Assembly: GCF_017315735.1 (NCBI RefSeq)
Contig: NZ_JAFLRK010000004.1
Coordinates: forward strand, 88,288 to 152,287
Origin: Paracoccus shandongensis
GTDB taxonomy: Bacteria > Pseudomonadota > Alphaproteobacteria > Rhodobacterales > Rhodobacteraceae
Length of the DNA: 64,000 bases
Direction: 5' to 3'
This document shows positions 1-8,317 of the stretch, in pieces. Numbering within the stretch: position 1 is the stretch's first letter; each line of letters starts with the position of its first letter. A program made the translations under genes and the position numbers. Under the pieces are notes generated by a model. It was given only the letters and a program-made list of their open reading frames with translations. It searched no databases and was not told the DNA's origin.

Positions 1-1
1 C

Positions 2-1285
2 GTGCTGCTGGTCTCGGGCGAACCCCACGCGGGCGAACGGACCTGGCGCAACCTGCTGAAATCGGATGCGGCGGTCGATCTGATCCACTTCACCATCCTG
101 CGCCCGCCCGACAAGTCCGACGGCGTGCCGGTCAACGAACTGTCGCTGATCGCCTTTCCGACCCAGGAACTGTTCATGGAGCGGATCGAGGATTTCGACC
201 TCATCATCTTCGACCGCTACAGCGTCCGGGGCATCCTGCCGCCGGATTACTATGCCAACATCGCCCGCTATGTCGAAGACGGCGGCGCGATCCTGGTGTC
301 CGCCGGGCCGGAAATGGCGGGGGTCGAGAGCCTCTACCTGTCGCCCCTGGGCCGCATCCTGCCCGCGCGCCCGACAGGGCAGGTGCTGGAGGAACCCTAT
401 CTGCCGCGCCTGACCGAGGACGGGCGGCGCCATCCCGTCACCGCTGGCCTGCCGGGTGGCGAGGGCGAGGATCCGACCTGGGGCCGCTGGCTGCGCATGG
501 CCACCGTGACGCCCGATCCCGGCGCGCAGGTCGCCATGACCGGCGTGGACGACCAGCCGCTGCTGATCCTCGATCGCGTGGGAAAGGGGCGGGTGGCGCT
601 GCTCACCTCGGACCAGGTGTGGCTCTGGGGGCGCGGGTTCGAGGGCGGCGGGCCGCAACTGGAACTGCTGCGCCGCATCGCCCATTGGTCGATGAAGGAG
701 CCCGAGCTTGAGGAGGAGGCGCTGCTGGCCGATGTCTCGGGCGACTTGGCCGTCCGCTTCACCCGCCGCACCATGGCCGACAGCACGGGTCCGCTGATCG
801 TGACCCGCCCCGATGGCGGGACCGAGGAGGTTGCGCTGGCCCCCGCCGGGCCGGGCCGCTTCACCGCCGACTGGACCGCGCCGGAACCGGGCCTCTACCG
901 TTTGCAGGACGGCGATCTGCGCCGCGTGCTGGCGCTTGGCCCCGCCGCCCCGCGAGAGTTCGAGCAGACCGTGGCCGATGCCGCGGCGCTTCAACCCCTG
1001 GTCCAGGCCACCGGCGGGGGCGTCGTGACCCTGTCGGATGGGGTGCCCGACCTGCGGACCGTGGCGCCGGGACGAACGGCGCATGGCAGCGCGGGCCTTG
1101 GCGACTGGATCGCCATCACCCCGCGCGAGGCCGCATCCGTCACCGGGCTGGAACGCCGGCCGCTGCTGCCCGGCTGGGCCTGGCTTTTGCTGGTGGCGGG
1201 CCTGATCCTGACCGGCTGGCTGCGCGAGGGACGCGCAGGCCGGGGCAGCGGAGGGACGCCGAGGGCCGGGGCAGCCGCCCCCTGA
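2..1285 (+). CDS. Membrane-anchored glutamine-amidotransferase-like protein, C-terminal part (5' truncated by window)
   Basis: The reading frame is open from the first base, so the real start lies upstream. The first ~230 visible residues look like a class I amidotransferase-like (flavodoxin-like) fold with hydrophobic strands such as DLIIFDRYSV and GAILVSAGPEMAG. I see no clear Cys-His-Glu triad, so catalytic activity is doubtful. A beta-rich region follows (about 240-370). Near the C-terminus there is one transmembrane segment (LPGWAWLLLVAGLILTGWL) and a short basic, Gly-rich tail. In Rhodobacteraceae such proteins usually sit beside MoxR, DUF58 and DUF4159 membrane genes; those neighbours would be outside the window, so this is inference. 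The gene stops 60 bp before fabZ. Confidence 0.6.
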   Translation: MLLVSGEPHAGERTWRNLLKSDAAVDLIHFTILRPPDKSDGVPVNELSLIAFPTQELFMERIEDFDLIIFDRYSVRGILPPDYYANIARYVEDGGAILVSAGPEMAGVESLYLSPLGRILPARPTGQVLEEPYLPRLTEDGRRHPVTAGLPGGEGEDPTWGRWLRMATVTPDPGAQVAMTGVDDQPLLILDRVGKGRVALLTSDQVWLWGRGFEGGGPQLELLRRIAHWSMKEPELEEEALLADVSGDLAVRFTRRTMADSTGPLIVTRPDGGTEEVALAPAGPGRFTADWTAPEPGLYRLQDGDLRRVLALGPAAPREFEQTVADAAALQPLVQATGGGVVTLSDGVPDLRTVAPGRTAHGSAGLGDWIAITPREAASVTGLERRPLLPGWAWLLLVAGLILTGWLREGRAGRGSGGTPRAGAAAP

Positions 1286-1345
1286 TCGGCTTGCCAACGG
1301 GCTAGCGCATTGCTAACCGGAACAAAACGTCCCGAAGGAACGCCC

Positions 1346-1825
1346 ATGGCCGAAGAAACGCGCGCCCCCGCCCCTTATACCGAGGCCGACCTGTCGCTGA
1401 TCAAGCGCATCATTCCGCACCGCTATCCCTTCCTGTTCATCGACAAGGTGCGCGACATCGTGCCCCACGAAGGCGGCGTCGGCATCAAGATGGTCACCTG
1501 CAACGAGCCGCATTTCCAGGGCCACTTCCCCGACGAACCCGTCATGCCCGGCGTCACCATCGTCGAGGCGATGGCCCAGACATCCGCCGTGATCGTCGGC
1601 ATCAGCATGAACATCATCGACAAGCCGCTGGCGACCTATTTCATGGGCATCGACAAGTGCAAGTTCCGCCGCATGGTCGTGCCGGGCGACATGCTGGAGC
1701 TGCATTGCAAGGCCCTGCGCGGCGGCGGCAAGATCTGGAAGTTCGAGGGCCGCGCCCTGGTGGACGGCCAGCTTTGCGCCTCCGCCGAATTCACCGCCAT
1801 GATGGCGCTGAAGGCCGATGAGTGA
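1346..1825 (+). CDS. fabZ: 3-hydroxyacyl-[acyl-carrier-protein] dehydratase FabZ
   Basis: Dehydrates beta-hydroxyacyl-ACP to trans-2-enoyl-ACP in cytosolic fatty acid elongation and is commonly encoded beside lipid A genes, which compete for the same hydroxyacyl-ACP. The 159-residue protein has the hot-dog fold signature [12 protein letters not shown] followed by IVEAMAQ; His60 and Glu74 match the catalytic pair. I chose ATG 1346 because a GAAGGAA Shine-Dalgarno lies 5 bp upstream; a TTG 36 bp upstream in frame has none. The 3' end overlaps lpxA by 8 bp, indicating translational coupling. Identity is secure. Confidence 0.95.
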   Translation: MAEETRAPAPYTEADLSLIKRIIPHRYPFLFIDKVRDIVPHEGGVGIKMVTCNEPHFQGHFPDEPVMPGVTIVEAMAQTSAVIVGISMNIIDKPLATYFMGIDKCKFRRMVVPGDMLELHCKALRGGGKIWKFEGRALVDGQLCASAEFTAMMALKADE

Positions 1826-2600
1826 CATTCATCCCTCGGCCATCATCGAGGACGGCGCGCAGATCGGCGCGGGCGTCCAGGTCGGGCCCTTTTGCGTGAT
1901 AGGCCCCAGGGTGCGGCTGGCCGACGGGGTGGTGCTGAAATCCCACGTCGCCATCGCCGGGGACACAACGGTCGGCGAGGGCACGGTGGTCTTTCCCTTC
2001 GCCTCGATCGGCGAGGTGCCGCAGGATCTGAAATTCAAGGGCGAGGACGTGCGGCTGGAGATCGGCGCGCGCAACCGCATCCGCGAATATGTCACCATGA
2101 ACCCGGGCACCCAGGGCGGCGGCGGCGTCACCCGCGTGGGCGATGACGGGCTGTTCATGGCGGGTTGCCATGTGGGCCACGATTGCCAGCTTGGCGACCG
2201 GGTGATCCTGGTCAACAACGCCTCGCTTGCCGGGCATTGCCACCTGGACGATGACGTGATCGTGGGCGGGCTGTCGGGCGTGCATCAGTTCGTCCGTATC
2301 GGACGCGGCGCGATGATCGGTGCGGTGACGATGGTGACGGCGGACGTGATCCCCTATGGGTTGGTGCAGGGGCCGCGTGGGCATCTGGACGGACTGAACC
2401 TTGTAGGGCTGAAGCGCCGGGGGGCCAGCCGGGCCGAGATCCACGAGTTGCGCGAGATGCTGGACCGGCTGGGCGGCGGCAGTTTCCGCGACACCGCCCG
2501 CCACCTGGCCGAGGGCGAGACGGGCGCGATGGTCCGCGACGTGCTGGACTTCATCCTCGGCCCGTCCGACCGCAGCTTCCTGACCCCGAAGCCCGCATGA
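1818..2600 (+). CDS. lpxA: Acyl-ACP--UDP-N-acetylglucosamine O-acyltransferase LpxA
   Basis: First step of lipid A synthesis: transfers 3-hydroxyacyl from ACP to UDP-GlcNAc in the cytosol. The protein has 260 residues, the family norm. The N-terminal ~190 residues form hexapeptide left-handed beta-helix repeats (I/V-G-x-G style), and the C-terminal ~70 form the helical domain. The catalytic histidine is probably His121 in HVGHDCQLG. The start overlaps fabZ by 8 bp and the end shares ATGA with lpxI, so fabZ-lpxA-lpxI is one transcript. Confidence 0.95.
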   Translation: MSDIHPSAIIEDGAQIGAGVQVGPFCVIGPRVRLADGVVLKSHVAIAGDTTVGEGTVVFPFASIGEVPQDLKFKGEDVRLEIGARNRIREYVTMNPGTQGGGGVTRVGDDGLFMAGCHVGHDCQLGDRVILVNNASLAGHCHLDDDVIVGGLSGVHQFVRIGRGAMIGAVTMVTADVIPYGLVQGPRGHLDGLNLVGLKRRGASRAEIHELREMLDRLGGGSFRDTARHLAEGETGAMVRDVLDFILGPSDRSFLTPKPA

Positions 2601-3409
2601 CCCGAACAGCCGTCATCGCAGGCCAGGGCGCGCTTGCCCCCGCCGTCATCGCCGCGCTGGACGCGCCGCTGGTCTATGCGCTGGACGGCTTTGCGCCCGA
2701 GGGGGTCGAGGCGCAGCCCTTCCGGCTGGAACGGCTGGTCCCGTTCCTGGACAGCCTGCTGGATCAGGACGTGTCGCGCGTGGTCTTTGCCGGGGCGATC
2801 CGCCGCCCGCGCCTGGATCCGGAACTGTTCGACAACCGCACCGCGCAACTGGTGCCGCGCATCATGATGGCGATGCAGTCGGGCGACGACGGGGCGCTGC
2901 GGGCGGTGCTGGACGTGTTTGGGGAACACGGGCTGGCCATCGCCTCGGTCGCCGAGGTCGCGCCCCACCTGATCCCCGGCGAAGGCGTGCTGGCGGGCGA
3001 ACCGTCCGCCGCCGACAAGCGCGACGCGGCGCGGGCCGCGCTGATCCACGCGACGCTGGGGCCGCTGGACGTGGGGCAGGGGAACGTGGTGGCGCAGGGC
3101 CAGTGCCTTGCCATCGAGACGCTGCCCGGCACCGCCGCGATGCTGGACTTTGCCGCGCGCCATGCGGGCCTGCGTCCCAACCCGAACGGCGCGAAGGGCG
3201 TGTTCTTCAAGGCCCCGAAACCCGGCCAGGACATGCGCATCGACCTGCCGACGCTTGGCCCCGACAGCGTGACGCAGGCCGCCGCTGCTGGCCTTGCAGG
3301 GATTGCCTGGGCTGCGGGCGGCGTGATCCTGCTGGACCGGGCAGAGGCTGTCCGGCGCGCGGAAGCGGCGGGGTTGTTTTTGTGGGCGATGCCGGATTCG
3401 GGTATTTAG
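2597..3409 (+). CDS. lpxI: UDP-2,3-diacylglucosamine diphosphatase LpxI (DUF1009)
   Basis: Hydrolyses UDP-2,3-diacylglucosamine to lipid X; LpxI is the alphaproteobacterial replacement for LpxH. The 270-residue protein matches the family in length and in its conserved C-terminal blocks, including GVFFKAPKPGQDMRIDLPTLGP and GGVILLDR near the end. It starts in an ATGA overlap with lpxA. Its stop codon lies inside the left arm of a long hairpin (3400-3447) that separates it from lpxB, which may tune or partly terminate expression. Confidence 0.93.
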   Translation: MTRTAVIAGQGALAPAVIAALDAPLVYALDGFAPEGVEAQPFRLERLVPFLDSLLDQDVSRVVFAGAIRRPRLDPELFDNRTAQLVPRIMMAMQSGDDGALRAVLDVFGEHGLAIASVAEVAPHLIPGEGVLAGEPSAADKRDAARAALIHATLGPLDVGQGNVVAQGQCLAIETLPGTAAMLDFAARHAGLRPNPNGAKGVFFKAPKPGQDMRIDLPTLGPDSVTQAAAAGLAGIAWAAGGVILLDRAEAVRRAEAAGLFLWAMPDSGI

Positions 3410-3447
3410 ACAACGAGGAAACCGGCTTCTTCGTTGCATAAATACCC
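3400..3447 (+). terminator. Long imperfect hairpin spanning the lpxI stop codon
   Basis: GGGTATTTA (3400-3408) pairs with TAAATACCC (3439-3447). Inside it CAACGAGGAA (3411-3420) pairs with TTCTTCGTTG (3427-3436) with one G-U. The 6-nt loop is ACCGGC. The left arm contains the TAG stop of lpxI. There is no T-run, so a processing or attenuation element is as likely as a terminator. Confidence 0.6.
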
Positions 3448-3475
3448 ATGACGCATCAGCAGCGGGGCGAGGCGC

Positions 3476-4630
3476 ATGAAGTTCTTCCTGATCGCGGGCG
3501 AGCCTTCGGGCGACCTGCTGGGCGCGGCGCTGATGGCGGGCCTGCGCGAGCTGGTGCCGGACGCCCGGTTCGTGGGCATCGGCGGGCAGGCGATGACGGC
3601 GCAGGGCCTCGACAGCCTGTTCCCGATGGGGGAACTGAGCGTGATGGGCATCTGGGAAGTGCTGCCCAAGTATCGCCATCTGAAACGCCGCATCGCTGAA
3701 ACCGCTGCCCGTGTCGCGGCCGAGAACCCGGATGCCCTGATCGGCATCGACAGCCCGGATTTCTGCCTGCGCGTGGCCCGCGCGGCGCGGGCACAGCAAC
3801 CGGGGTTGCGGGTGATCCACTATGTCGCGCCCTCGGTCTGGGCTTGGCGGCCGGGGCGGGCCTTGAAGATGGCCGAGGTGGTCGATCACGTCCTGGCGAT
3901 CCTGCCCTTCGAGCCGCCTTTGATGCAGGCTGCGGGCATGACCTGCGATTTCGTGGGCCACCCCATCGCCACCGCCCCCGTGGCCGGTCCCGACGAGGCT
4001 GCGCTGTTCCGCGCCGGTCACGGCATCGTGCCCGAAAGCCCTGTAGTCCTGTGCCTGCCGGGTTCGCGCGGCGGAGAGGTCGCGCGCCTGCTGCCCCGGT
4101 TCGGGCAGGCGCTTGCGGATCTGCGCCATCATGTGCCGGACATGCAGGTGGTGCTGCCGACCGTGCCAGGCGTGGCCGGTCAGGTGCGCCATCTGACAGC
4201 CGCCTGGCCCGTCCGGCCGCTGATCGTCGAGGATGCCGACCAGAAGCGCGCGGCTTTCGCGGCGGCGGATCTGGCGCTGGCGGCGTCGGGCACGGTCAGC
4301 CTGGATCTGGCGGCGAACCGGGTGCCGATGGTGATCGGCTATGACATGGCGCCGCTCAGCCGGATGCTGGTGGGGATGCTGCTGAAGACCGACACGGTGA
4401 CGCTGGTGAACCTGGTCAGCGAGACGCGCGCGGTGCCCGAGTTCCTGGGCCGCGACTGCCAGCCGGGGCCCCTGGCGCAGGCGCTGCGCAGGCTGCTGGA
4501 CGACCCCGCCGCCCGGCAGGCCCAGCTGGACGCGATGGATCTGACCATGGACCGGCTGGGCAAGGGGGGCGAGGCGCCGGGTCTGCGCGCCGCCCGGTCC
4601 GTGCTGCGGGGGGTTACAGGACCGCGGTGA
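3476..4630 (+). CDS. lpxB: Lipid-A-disaccharide synthase LpxB
   Basis: A GT19 glycosyltransferase that joins lipid X and UDP-2,3-diacylglucosamine to make the tetraacyl disaccharide of lipid A at the inner membrane. The 384-residue protein has the family motifs GEPSGDLLGAALM at the N-terminus, PSVWAWRPGRA around residue 120, LPGSRGGEVARLLP near 200 and ASGTVSLDLAANRVPMVIGY near 270-290. The start ATG 3476 follows GGGGCGAGG. It is separated from lpxI by 66 bp containing a hairpin. Its 3' end overlaps the convergent ridA gene by 17 bp. Confidence 0.95.
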   Translation: MKFFLIAGEPSGDLLGAALMAGLRELVPDARFVGIGGQAMTAQGLDSLFPMGELSVMGIWEVLPKYRHLKRRIAETAARVAAENPDALIGIDSPDFCLRVARAARAQQPGLRVIHYVAPSVWAWRPGRALKMAEVVDHVLAILPFEPPLMQAAGMTCDFVGHPIATAPVAGPDEAALFRAGHGIVPESPVVLCLPGSRGGEVARLLPRFGQALADLRHHVPDMQVVLPTVPGVAGQVRHLTAAWPVRPLIVEDADQKRAAFAAADLALAASGTVSLDLAANRVPMVIGYDMAPLSRMLVGMLLKTDTVTLVNLVSETRAVPEFLGRDCQPGPLAQALRRLLDDPAARQAQLDAMDLTMDRLGKGGEAPGLRAARSVLRGVTGPR

Positions 4631-4961
4631 CGATCACCTCGACCTTGTAGTCGGGGGTGGCCAGCTTCGCCTCGCCCGTGGCGCGGGCGGGGGTGTGGCC
4701 CTGGGGCACCCAGGCGTCCCAGACGGCGTTCATTTCCGCGAAATCGGCCATGTCGGCCAGCCAGATCTGGGCGGACACGATGCGGGTCTTGTCGGTGCCA
4801 GCCTCGGCCAGCAGGCGGTCCACCTGCTCCAGCACCACGCGGGTCTGGTCGGTGACGGATGCGCCGGGCTCGCCCACCTGGCCCGCAAGCCAGACGGTGC
4901 CGTTGGCGATGACCGCCTGGCTCATGCGCGGGCCGGTCTCGATACGGGTGATGTCGCTCAT
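4614..4961 (-). CDS. RidA family protein (reactive intermediate/imine deaminase-like)
   Basis: Small RidA/YjgF-fold protein of 115 residues. Archetypal RidA hydrolyses enamine/imine intermediates from PLP enzymes. The conserved arginine that binds the substrate carboxylate is present in HTPARATGEAKL, followed by the family ending YKVEVIVTAVL. I chose ATG 4961 because AAGGAG lies 7 bp upstream; ATG 4967 would leave only 1 bp. The gene follows the TauE/SafE permease on the same strand with almost no gap. The specific subfamily and substrate are unknown. Confidence 0.85.
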   Translation of the reverse strand: MSDITRIETGPRMSQAVIANGTVWLAGQVGEPGASVTDQTRVVLEQVDRLLAEAGTDKTRIVSAQIWLADMADFAEMNAVWDAWVPQGHTPARATGEAKLATPDYKVEVIVTAVL

Positions 4962-4963
4962 GT

Positions 4964-5719
4964 TCATGCTCCTTGAATGAGACGCCAGAAAAAGATCGCG
5001 GTCATGCCAAGGCCGATGACGGCGATCAGCAGACGCAGGGCAGGGCGCGGGATGCGCCGGGCCACGGGCGCGCCGGCATAGCCGCCGGTGATCGTGCCCG
5101 CCGCCATGATCGCGGCCGGACCCCAGGCGACCGCGCCCCCTGCCGCAAAGACCGCAAAGGCCACGATCGACAGCGCGAAGGACAGCCAGCATTTCAGCCC
5201 GTTCATCTGGTGCAGGTCCGTCATGCCCCACATCGCGAACATGGCCAGCAGCACGATGCCAAGTCCGCCGTTGAAATAGCCGCCATAGACCGCCACCGGC
5301 ATCAGGATGCCCAGGCCGAAGGGGACCACCACCGACCGCCAGCGCGACGCCATGCGCCGCACGTCGTCGGCGAAGGAAAAGACCAGCGTGGCCGCCAGCA
5401 GCAAAAAGGGCACCAGGGCCGAGAAGGCCTTGTTGGAACTGACCAGCAGCAGCCCGCTGCCGATGGCTCCGCCGATCATCGTCCAGACCGTCAGCTTCAG
5501 GAAGGGCGCGTCGTGGATCGCGCGGATGTCGTTCCTGAACCCGATGGCCGAGGCGAGATAGCCCGGCAGCGCGGCGATGGTGCTGGTGGCATTGGCCGCG
5601 ACAGGCGGGATGCCCAGGAAGACCAGGGTCGGAAAGGTGATAAAGGTGCCGCCGCCCGCGACGGCGTTCAGCATCCCGCCAAGCAGCCCGGCGAAGAACA
5701 GCAGGGCAGCGTCCAGCAT
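4964..5719 (-). CDS. TauE/SafE family membrane permease
   Basis: 251-residue polytopic membrane protein with about eight hydrophobic segments. It begins with LFFAGLLGGMLNAVAGGGTFITFP, the TSUP-family N-terminal motif (G-x-x-N-x-x-x-G-G-G). Family members export sulfite, sulfoacetate or related organosulfur anions, but substrates are rarely predictable. GGAAGG lies 9 bp before ATG 5719. It is probably co-transcribed with ridA, whose start abuts its stop. The upstream 271 bp is shared with the divergent ABC transporter operon. Confidence 0.85.
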   Translation of the reverse strand: MLDAALLFFAGLLGGMLNAVAGGGTFITFPTLVFLGIPPVAANATSTIAALPGYLASAIGFRNDIRAIHDAPFLKLTVWTMIGGAIGSGLLLVSSNKAFSALVPFLLLAATLVFSFADDVRRMASRWRSVVVPFGLGILMPVAVYGGYFNGGLGIVLLAMFAMWGMTDLHQMNGLKCWLSFALSIVAFAVFAAGGAVAWGPAAIMAAGTITGGYAGAPVARRIPRPALRLLIAVIGLGMTAIFFWRLIQGA

Positions 5720-5833
5720 GGGCGGCCTTCCGTGTGGTCACGGCGCAAGGGCCGCAGGATTCGGCCGCGACGCTAGCGGCAGGGTCGGAAAGGCACAAGC
5801 CCCGCTCTGGCCCAGGCCGCTTGCCTGACCCTG

Positions 5834-5869
5834 CGGTGGGCCTGCCTGTTTATCGGGCAGGGCCCACCG
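5834..5869 (+). terminator. GC-rich hairpin in the leader of the ABC transporter operon
   Basis: CGGTGGGCC (5834-5842) pairs perfectly with GGCCCACCG (5861-5869). An inner TGCCTG/CGGGCA helix has a one-base bulge and loop TTTAT. It lies between two divergent genes, 120 bp before the ATPase start, so it could be part of that operon's 5' leader. No T-run follows. The rest of 5720-5990 shows no gene. Confidence 0.5.
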
Positions 5870-5990
5870 ATGCATGTTAGCGACCTTCAAGGGCGAAGAA
5901 ATGTCGCAAACGGTGTTGCGCCTGTCCCGTGGCGCTGCTTAACCTGCTGATGCGCTGATCAAGAAAACAGAAACACGGGGAGAGCGCCTT

Positions 5991-7094
5991 TTGCTGGACG
6001 ACCGCCACGGCGATAGCTTCGTCGCTTTTGAACATGTGCAGAAAAGCTATGACGGACAGACGCTTGTCGTCAAAGACCTGAACCTGTCCATCGGCAAGGG
6101 AGAGTTCCTGACCATGCTCGGGCCCTCGGGTTCGGGCAAGACGACCTGCCTGATGATGCTTGCGGGCTTCGAGACCGCGACTCATGGAGAGATCCGGCTG
6201 GCCGGACGCCCCATCAACCAGGTGCCGCCGCACAAGCGCGGCATCGGCATGGTGTTCCAGAACTATGCCCTGTTTCCGCACATGACGGTGGGGGAAAACC
6301 TGTCCTTCCCGCTGGAAGTGCGGGGCATGTCCAAGTCCGACCGCGAAACCCGCATCAAGCGCGCGCTGGACATGGTGCAGATGGGCAAGTTCGCCAACCG
6401 CCGCCCCGCGCAATTGTCGGGCGGCCAGCAGCAGCGCATCGCCCTGGCCCGCGCGCTGGTCTTCGACCCGGAACTGGTCCTGATGGACGAACCCCTGGGC
6501 GCGCTGGACAAGCAACTGCGCGAACACATGCAGTTCGAGATCAAGCACCTGCACAACCGCCTTGGAATCACGGTGGTTTACGTCACCCACGACCAGGGCG
6601 AGGCCTTGACCATGTCCGACCGCGTGGCGGTCTTCAACGACGGCCGCATCCAGCAGCTTGCCGCGCCCGCCGACCTGTATGAACGCCCGGAAAACAGCTT
6701 CGTGGCCCAGTTCATCGGCGAGAACAACAAGCTGCCCGGCACCATCGAGGAGTTGTCGGGCGACAAGGCCCTGGTGCGCCTGGCCACCGGCGAACTGATC
6801 GACGCGACCCCGGTGAACGTCACCGCCAAGGGCCAGCAGACGCTGGTGTCGATCCGTCCCGAACGCGTTGAGTTCAAGCCCGAGATGATGCCCCCCGGCG
6901 CCCACATGATCGGGGCCGAGGTTTGCGACGTGATCTACATGGGCGACATCCTGCGCGCCCGTCTCAAGGTCGCGGGCAGCGCGGATTTCGTGATGAAGAT
7001 GCGCAACACCATCGGCCAGACCCGGCTGGAACCGGGCCAGCAGATCCGGATCGGCTGGCATCCGGCGGATGCCCGCGCGCTGGATCCCGTGTGA
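5991..7094 (+). CDS. ABC transporter ATP-binding protein, spermidine/putrescine type (PotA-like)
   Basis: Cytosolic ATPase of a polyamine/opine-type (COG3842) importer, 367 residues. Walker A is GPSGSGKT (44-51), the signature LSGGQQQR, Walker B LVLMDEPLGALD, and the switch histidine VTHDQGEA. A C-terminal TOBE domain contains SIRPERVEF. The start is a TTG at 5991 with GGGGAGA 7 bp upstream; no upstream ATG is in frame. It heads an operon with three binding proteins and two permeases. The substrate cannot be fixed from sequence: polyamines are the family default, but relatives carry opines or other cationic compounds. Confidence 0.92.
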   Translation: MLDDRHGDSFVAFEHVQKSYDGQTLVVKDLNLSIGKGEFLTMLGPSGSGKTTCLMMLAGFETATHGEIRLAGRPINQVPPHKRGIGMVFQNYALFPHMTVGENLSFPLEVRGMSKSDRETRIKRALDMVQMGKFANRRPAQLSGGQQQRIALARALVFDPELVLMDEPLGALDKQLREHMQFEIKHLHNRLGITVVYVTHDQGEALTMSDRVAVFNDGRIQQLAAPADLYERPENSFVAQFIGENNKLPGTIEELSGDKALVRLATGELIDATPVNVTAKGQQTLVSIRPERVEFKPEMMPPGAHMIGAEVCDVIYMGDILRARLKVAGSADFVMKMRNTIGQTRLEPGQQIRIGWHPADARALDPV

Positions 7095-7154
7095 CGGCCG
7101 CCCCGGCCCACCAATGACGGCGAATGCCGCATGTCCTTGCAGTTGGAGTGATCA

Positions 7155-8225
7155 ATGAAGAAGACGCTTGCCCTGACCACCGCGCTTGGCCTGATCGCCT
7201 GTCCCGCGCTGGCCGATGTGAACCTGCTGTCCTGGGGCGGGGCCTATGGCAACAGCCATCTGGAAGCCTATGCCAAGCCCTTCGAGGCCGAGACCGGCAT
7301 CAAGGTGACGATGGCCGACGCCGACAACCCGGCCACGCCCATCAAGGCCATGGTCGAGGCGGGCAATGTGACGACCGACGTGGCTTCGGTCGAATATGCC
7401 GACGCGGTGCGGCTGTGCGACGAAGGGCTGCTGGAAACCATCGACCCCGCAATCCTGGTGCCCGCCGCGGACGGCACGGCGGCAACGGACGATTTCATCG
7501 ACGGCGCGATCACCGAATGCTTTGTCGCGACGGACGTGTATTCGATGGTCCTGGCCTTTGACGACAGCAAGTTTCCCGACGCCAAGCCCTCGACCCCCGC
7601 CGATTTCTTCGACCTGGAAAAGTTCCCCGGCAAGCGCACCATGCGCAAGGGGGCCAAGTTCAACCTGGAACTGGCGCTGATGGCCGAAGGCGTTCCCGCC
7701 GCCGAAGTCTATGAGGTCCTGGGCACGCCCGAGGGCGTGGACCGCGCATTTGCGAAACTCGACAGCATCAAGGACAGCGTGATCTGGTGGGAAGCGGGCG
7801 CGCAGCCGCCGCAGCTTCTGGCCGATGGCGAAGTGACCATGGCCTATGCCTTCAACGGCCGGATCTTCAACGCCGCCCAGGGCGAGGGCAAGCCCTTCAA
7901 GATCATCTGGGACGGCCAGATCTATGAGATGGAAGGCTGGGTGATCCCCAAGGGCGCCGAGAACCTGGAGGATGCGAAGAAATTCGTGGCCTGGACGACC
8001 TCGCCCGCGCCGCAGGCCCGGGCCGCCGAATTCATCAGCTATGGCCCGCCCCGGCGCTCGGCCGCGGCCCTGGTCGGCAATGCCGAGGGCACCGACGTGC
8101 CCATGGGTCCGAACCTGCCCACGACCGAGGCGAACATGACCAATGCCCTGGGCTCCGACCTGGAATTCTGGGTGGACCGCGATGCGGAACTGAACGAACG
8201 CTTCAACAGCTGGCTGGCCAGCTGA
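7155..8225 (+). CDS. Periplasmic binding protein 1 of the polyamine-type ABC importer
   Basis: 356-residue extracellular solute-binding protein of the PotD-like class (COG0687). It has a Sec signal peptide of about 20 residues (MKKTLALTTALGLIACPALA) and then VNLLSWGGAYGNSHLEAY, the family's first strand. The WWEAGAQPPQLLADGEV block near residue 215 is shared with both paralogs downstream, and all three end in ERFNSWLA. It follows the ATPase by 60 bp. Clear paralogy with the next two genes suggests local duplication. A perfect 8-bp-stem hairpin follows the stop. Confidence 0.92.
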   Translation: MKKTLALTTALGLIACPALADVNLLSWGGAYGNSHLEAYAKPFEAETGIKVTMADADNPATPIKAMVEAGNVTTDVASVEYADAVRLCDEGLLETIDPAILVPAADGTAATDDFIDGAITECFVATDVYSMVLAFDDSKFPDAKPSTPADFFDLEKFPGKRTMRKGAKFNLELALMAEGVPAAEVYEVLGTPEGVDRAFAKLDSIKDSVIWWEAGAQPPQLLADGEVTMAYAFNGRIFNAAQGEGKPFKIIWDGQIYEMEGWVIPKGAENLEDAKKFVAWTTSPAPQARAAEFISYGPPRRSAAALVGNAEGTDVPMGPNLPTTEANMTNALGSDLEFWVDRDAELNERFNSWLAS

Positions 8226-8232
8226 CGCGACG

Positions 8233-8254
8233 GGGGCGGGTTCCGGCCCGCCCC
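8233..8254 (+). terminator. Intercistronic hairpin after binding protein 1
   Basis: GGGGCGGG (8233-8240), loop TTCCGG, CCCGCCCC (8247-8254), followed by only two T. In an operon this may stabilise the upstream mRNA or give partial termination. Confidence 0.6.
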
Positions 8255-8317
8255 TTGCCCCCGACAGGGCCAAGAACAAGGGGCGAAAGACCCCATCACC
8301 AATGGGAGAAGAAGACC

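Noticed and set aside
2354..4192. 612-codon minus-strand frame over lpxA-lpxI-lpxB
   Set aside because: Shadow of the lipid A genes with Arg/His/Gln-rich non-protein-like composition.
4614..5798. A 394-residue fusion containing RidA at its C-terminus
   Set aside because: The upstream part is an out-of-phase reading of the TauE/SafE gene; RidA has its own start and Shine-Dalgarno at 4961.
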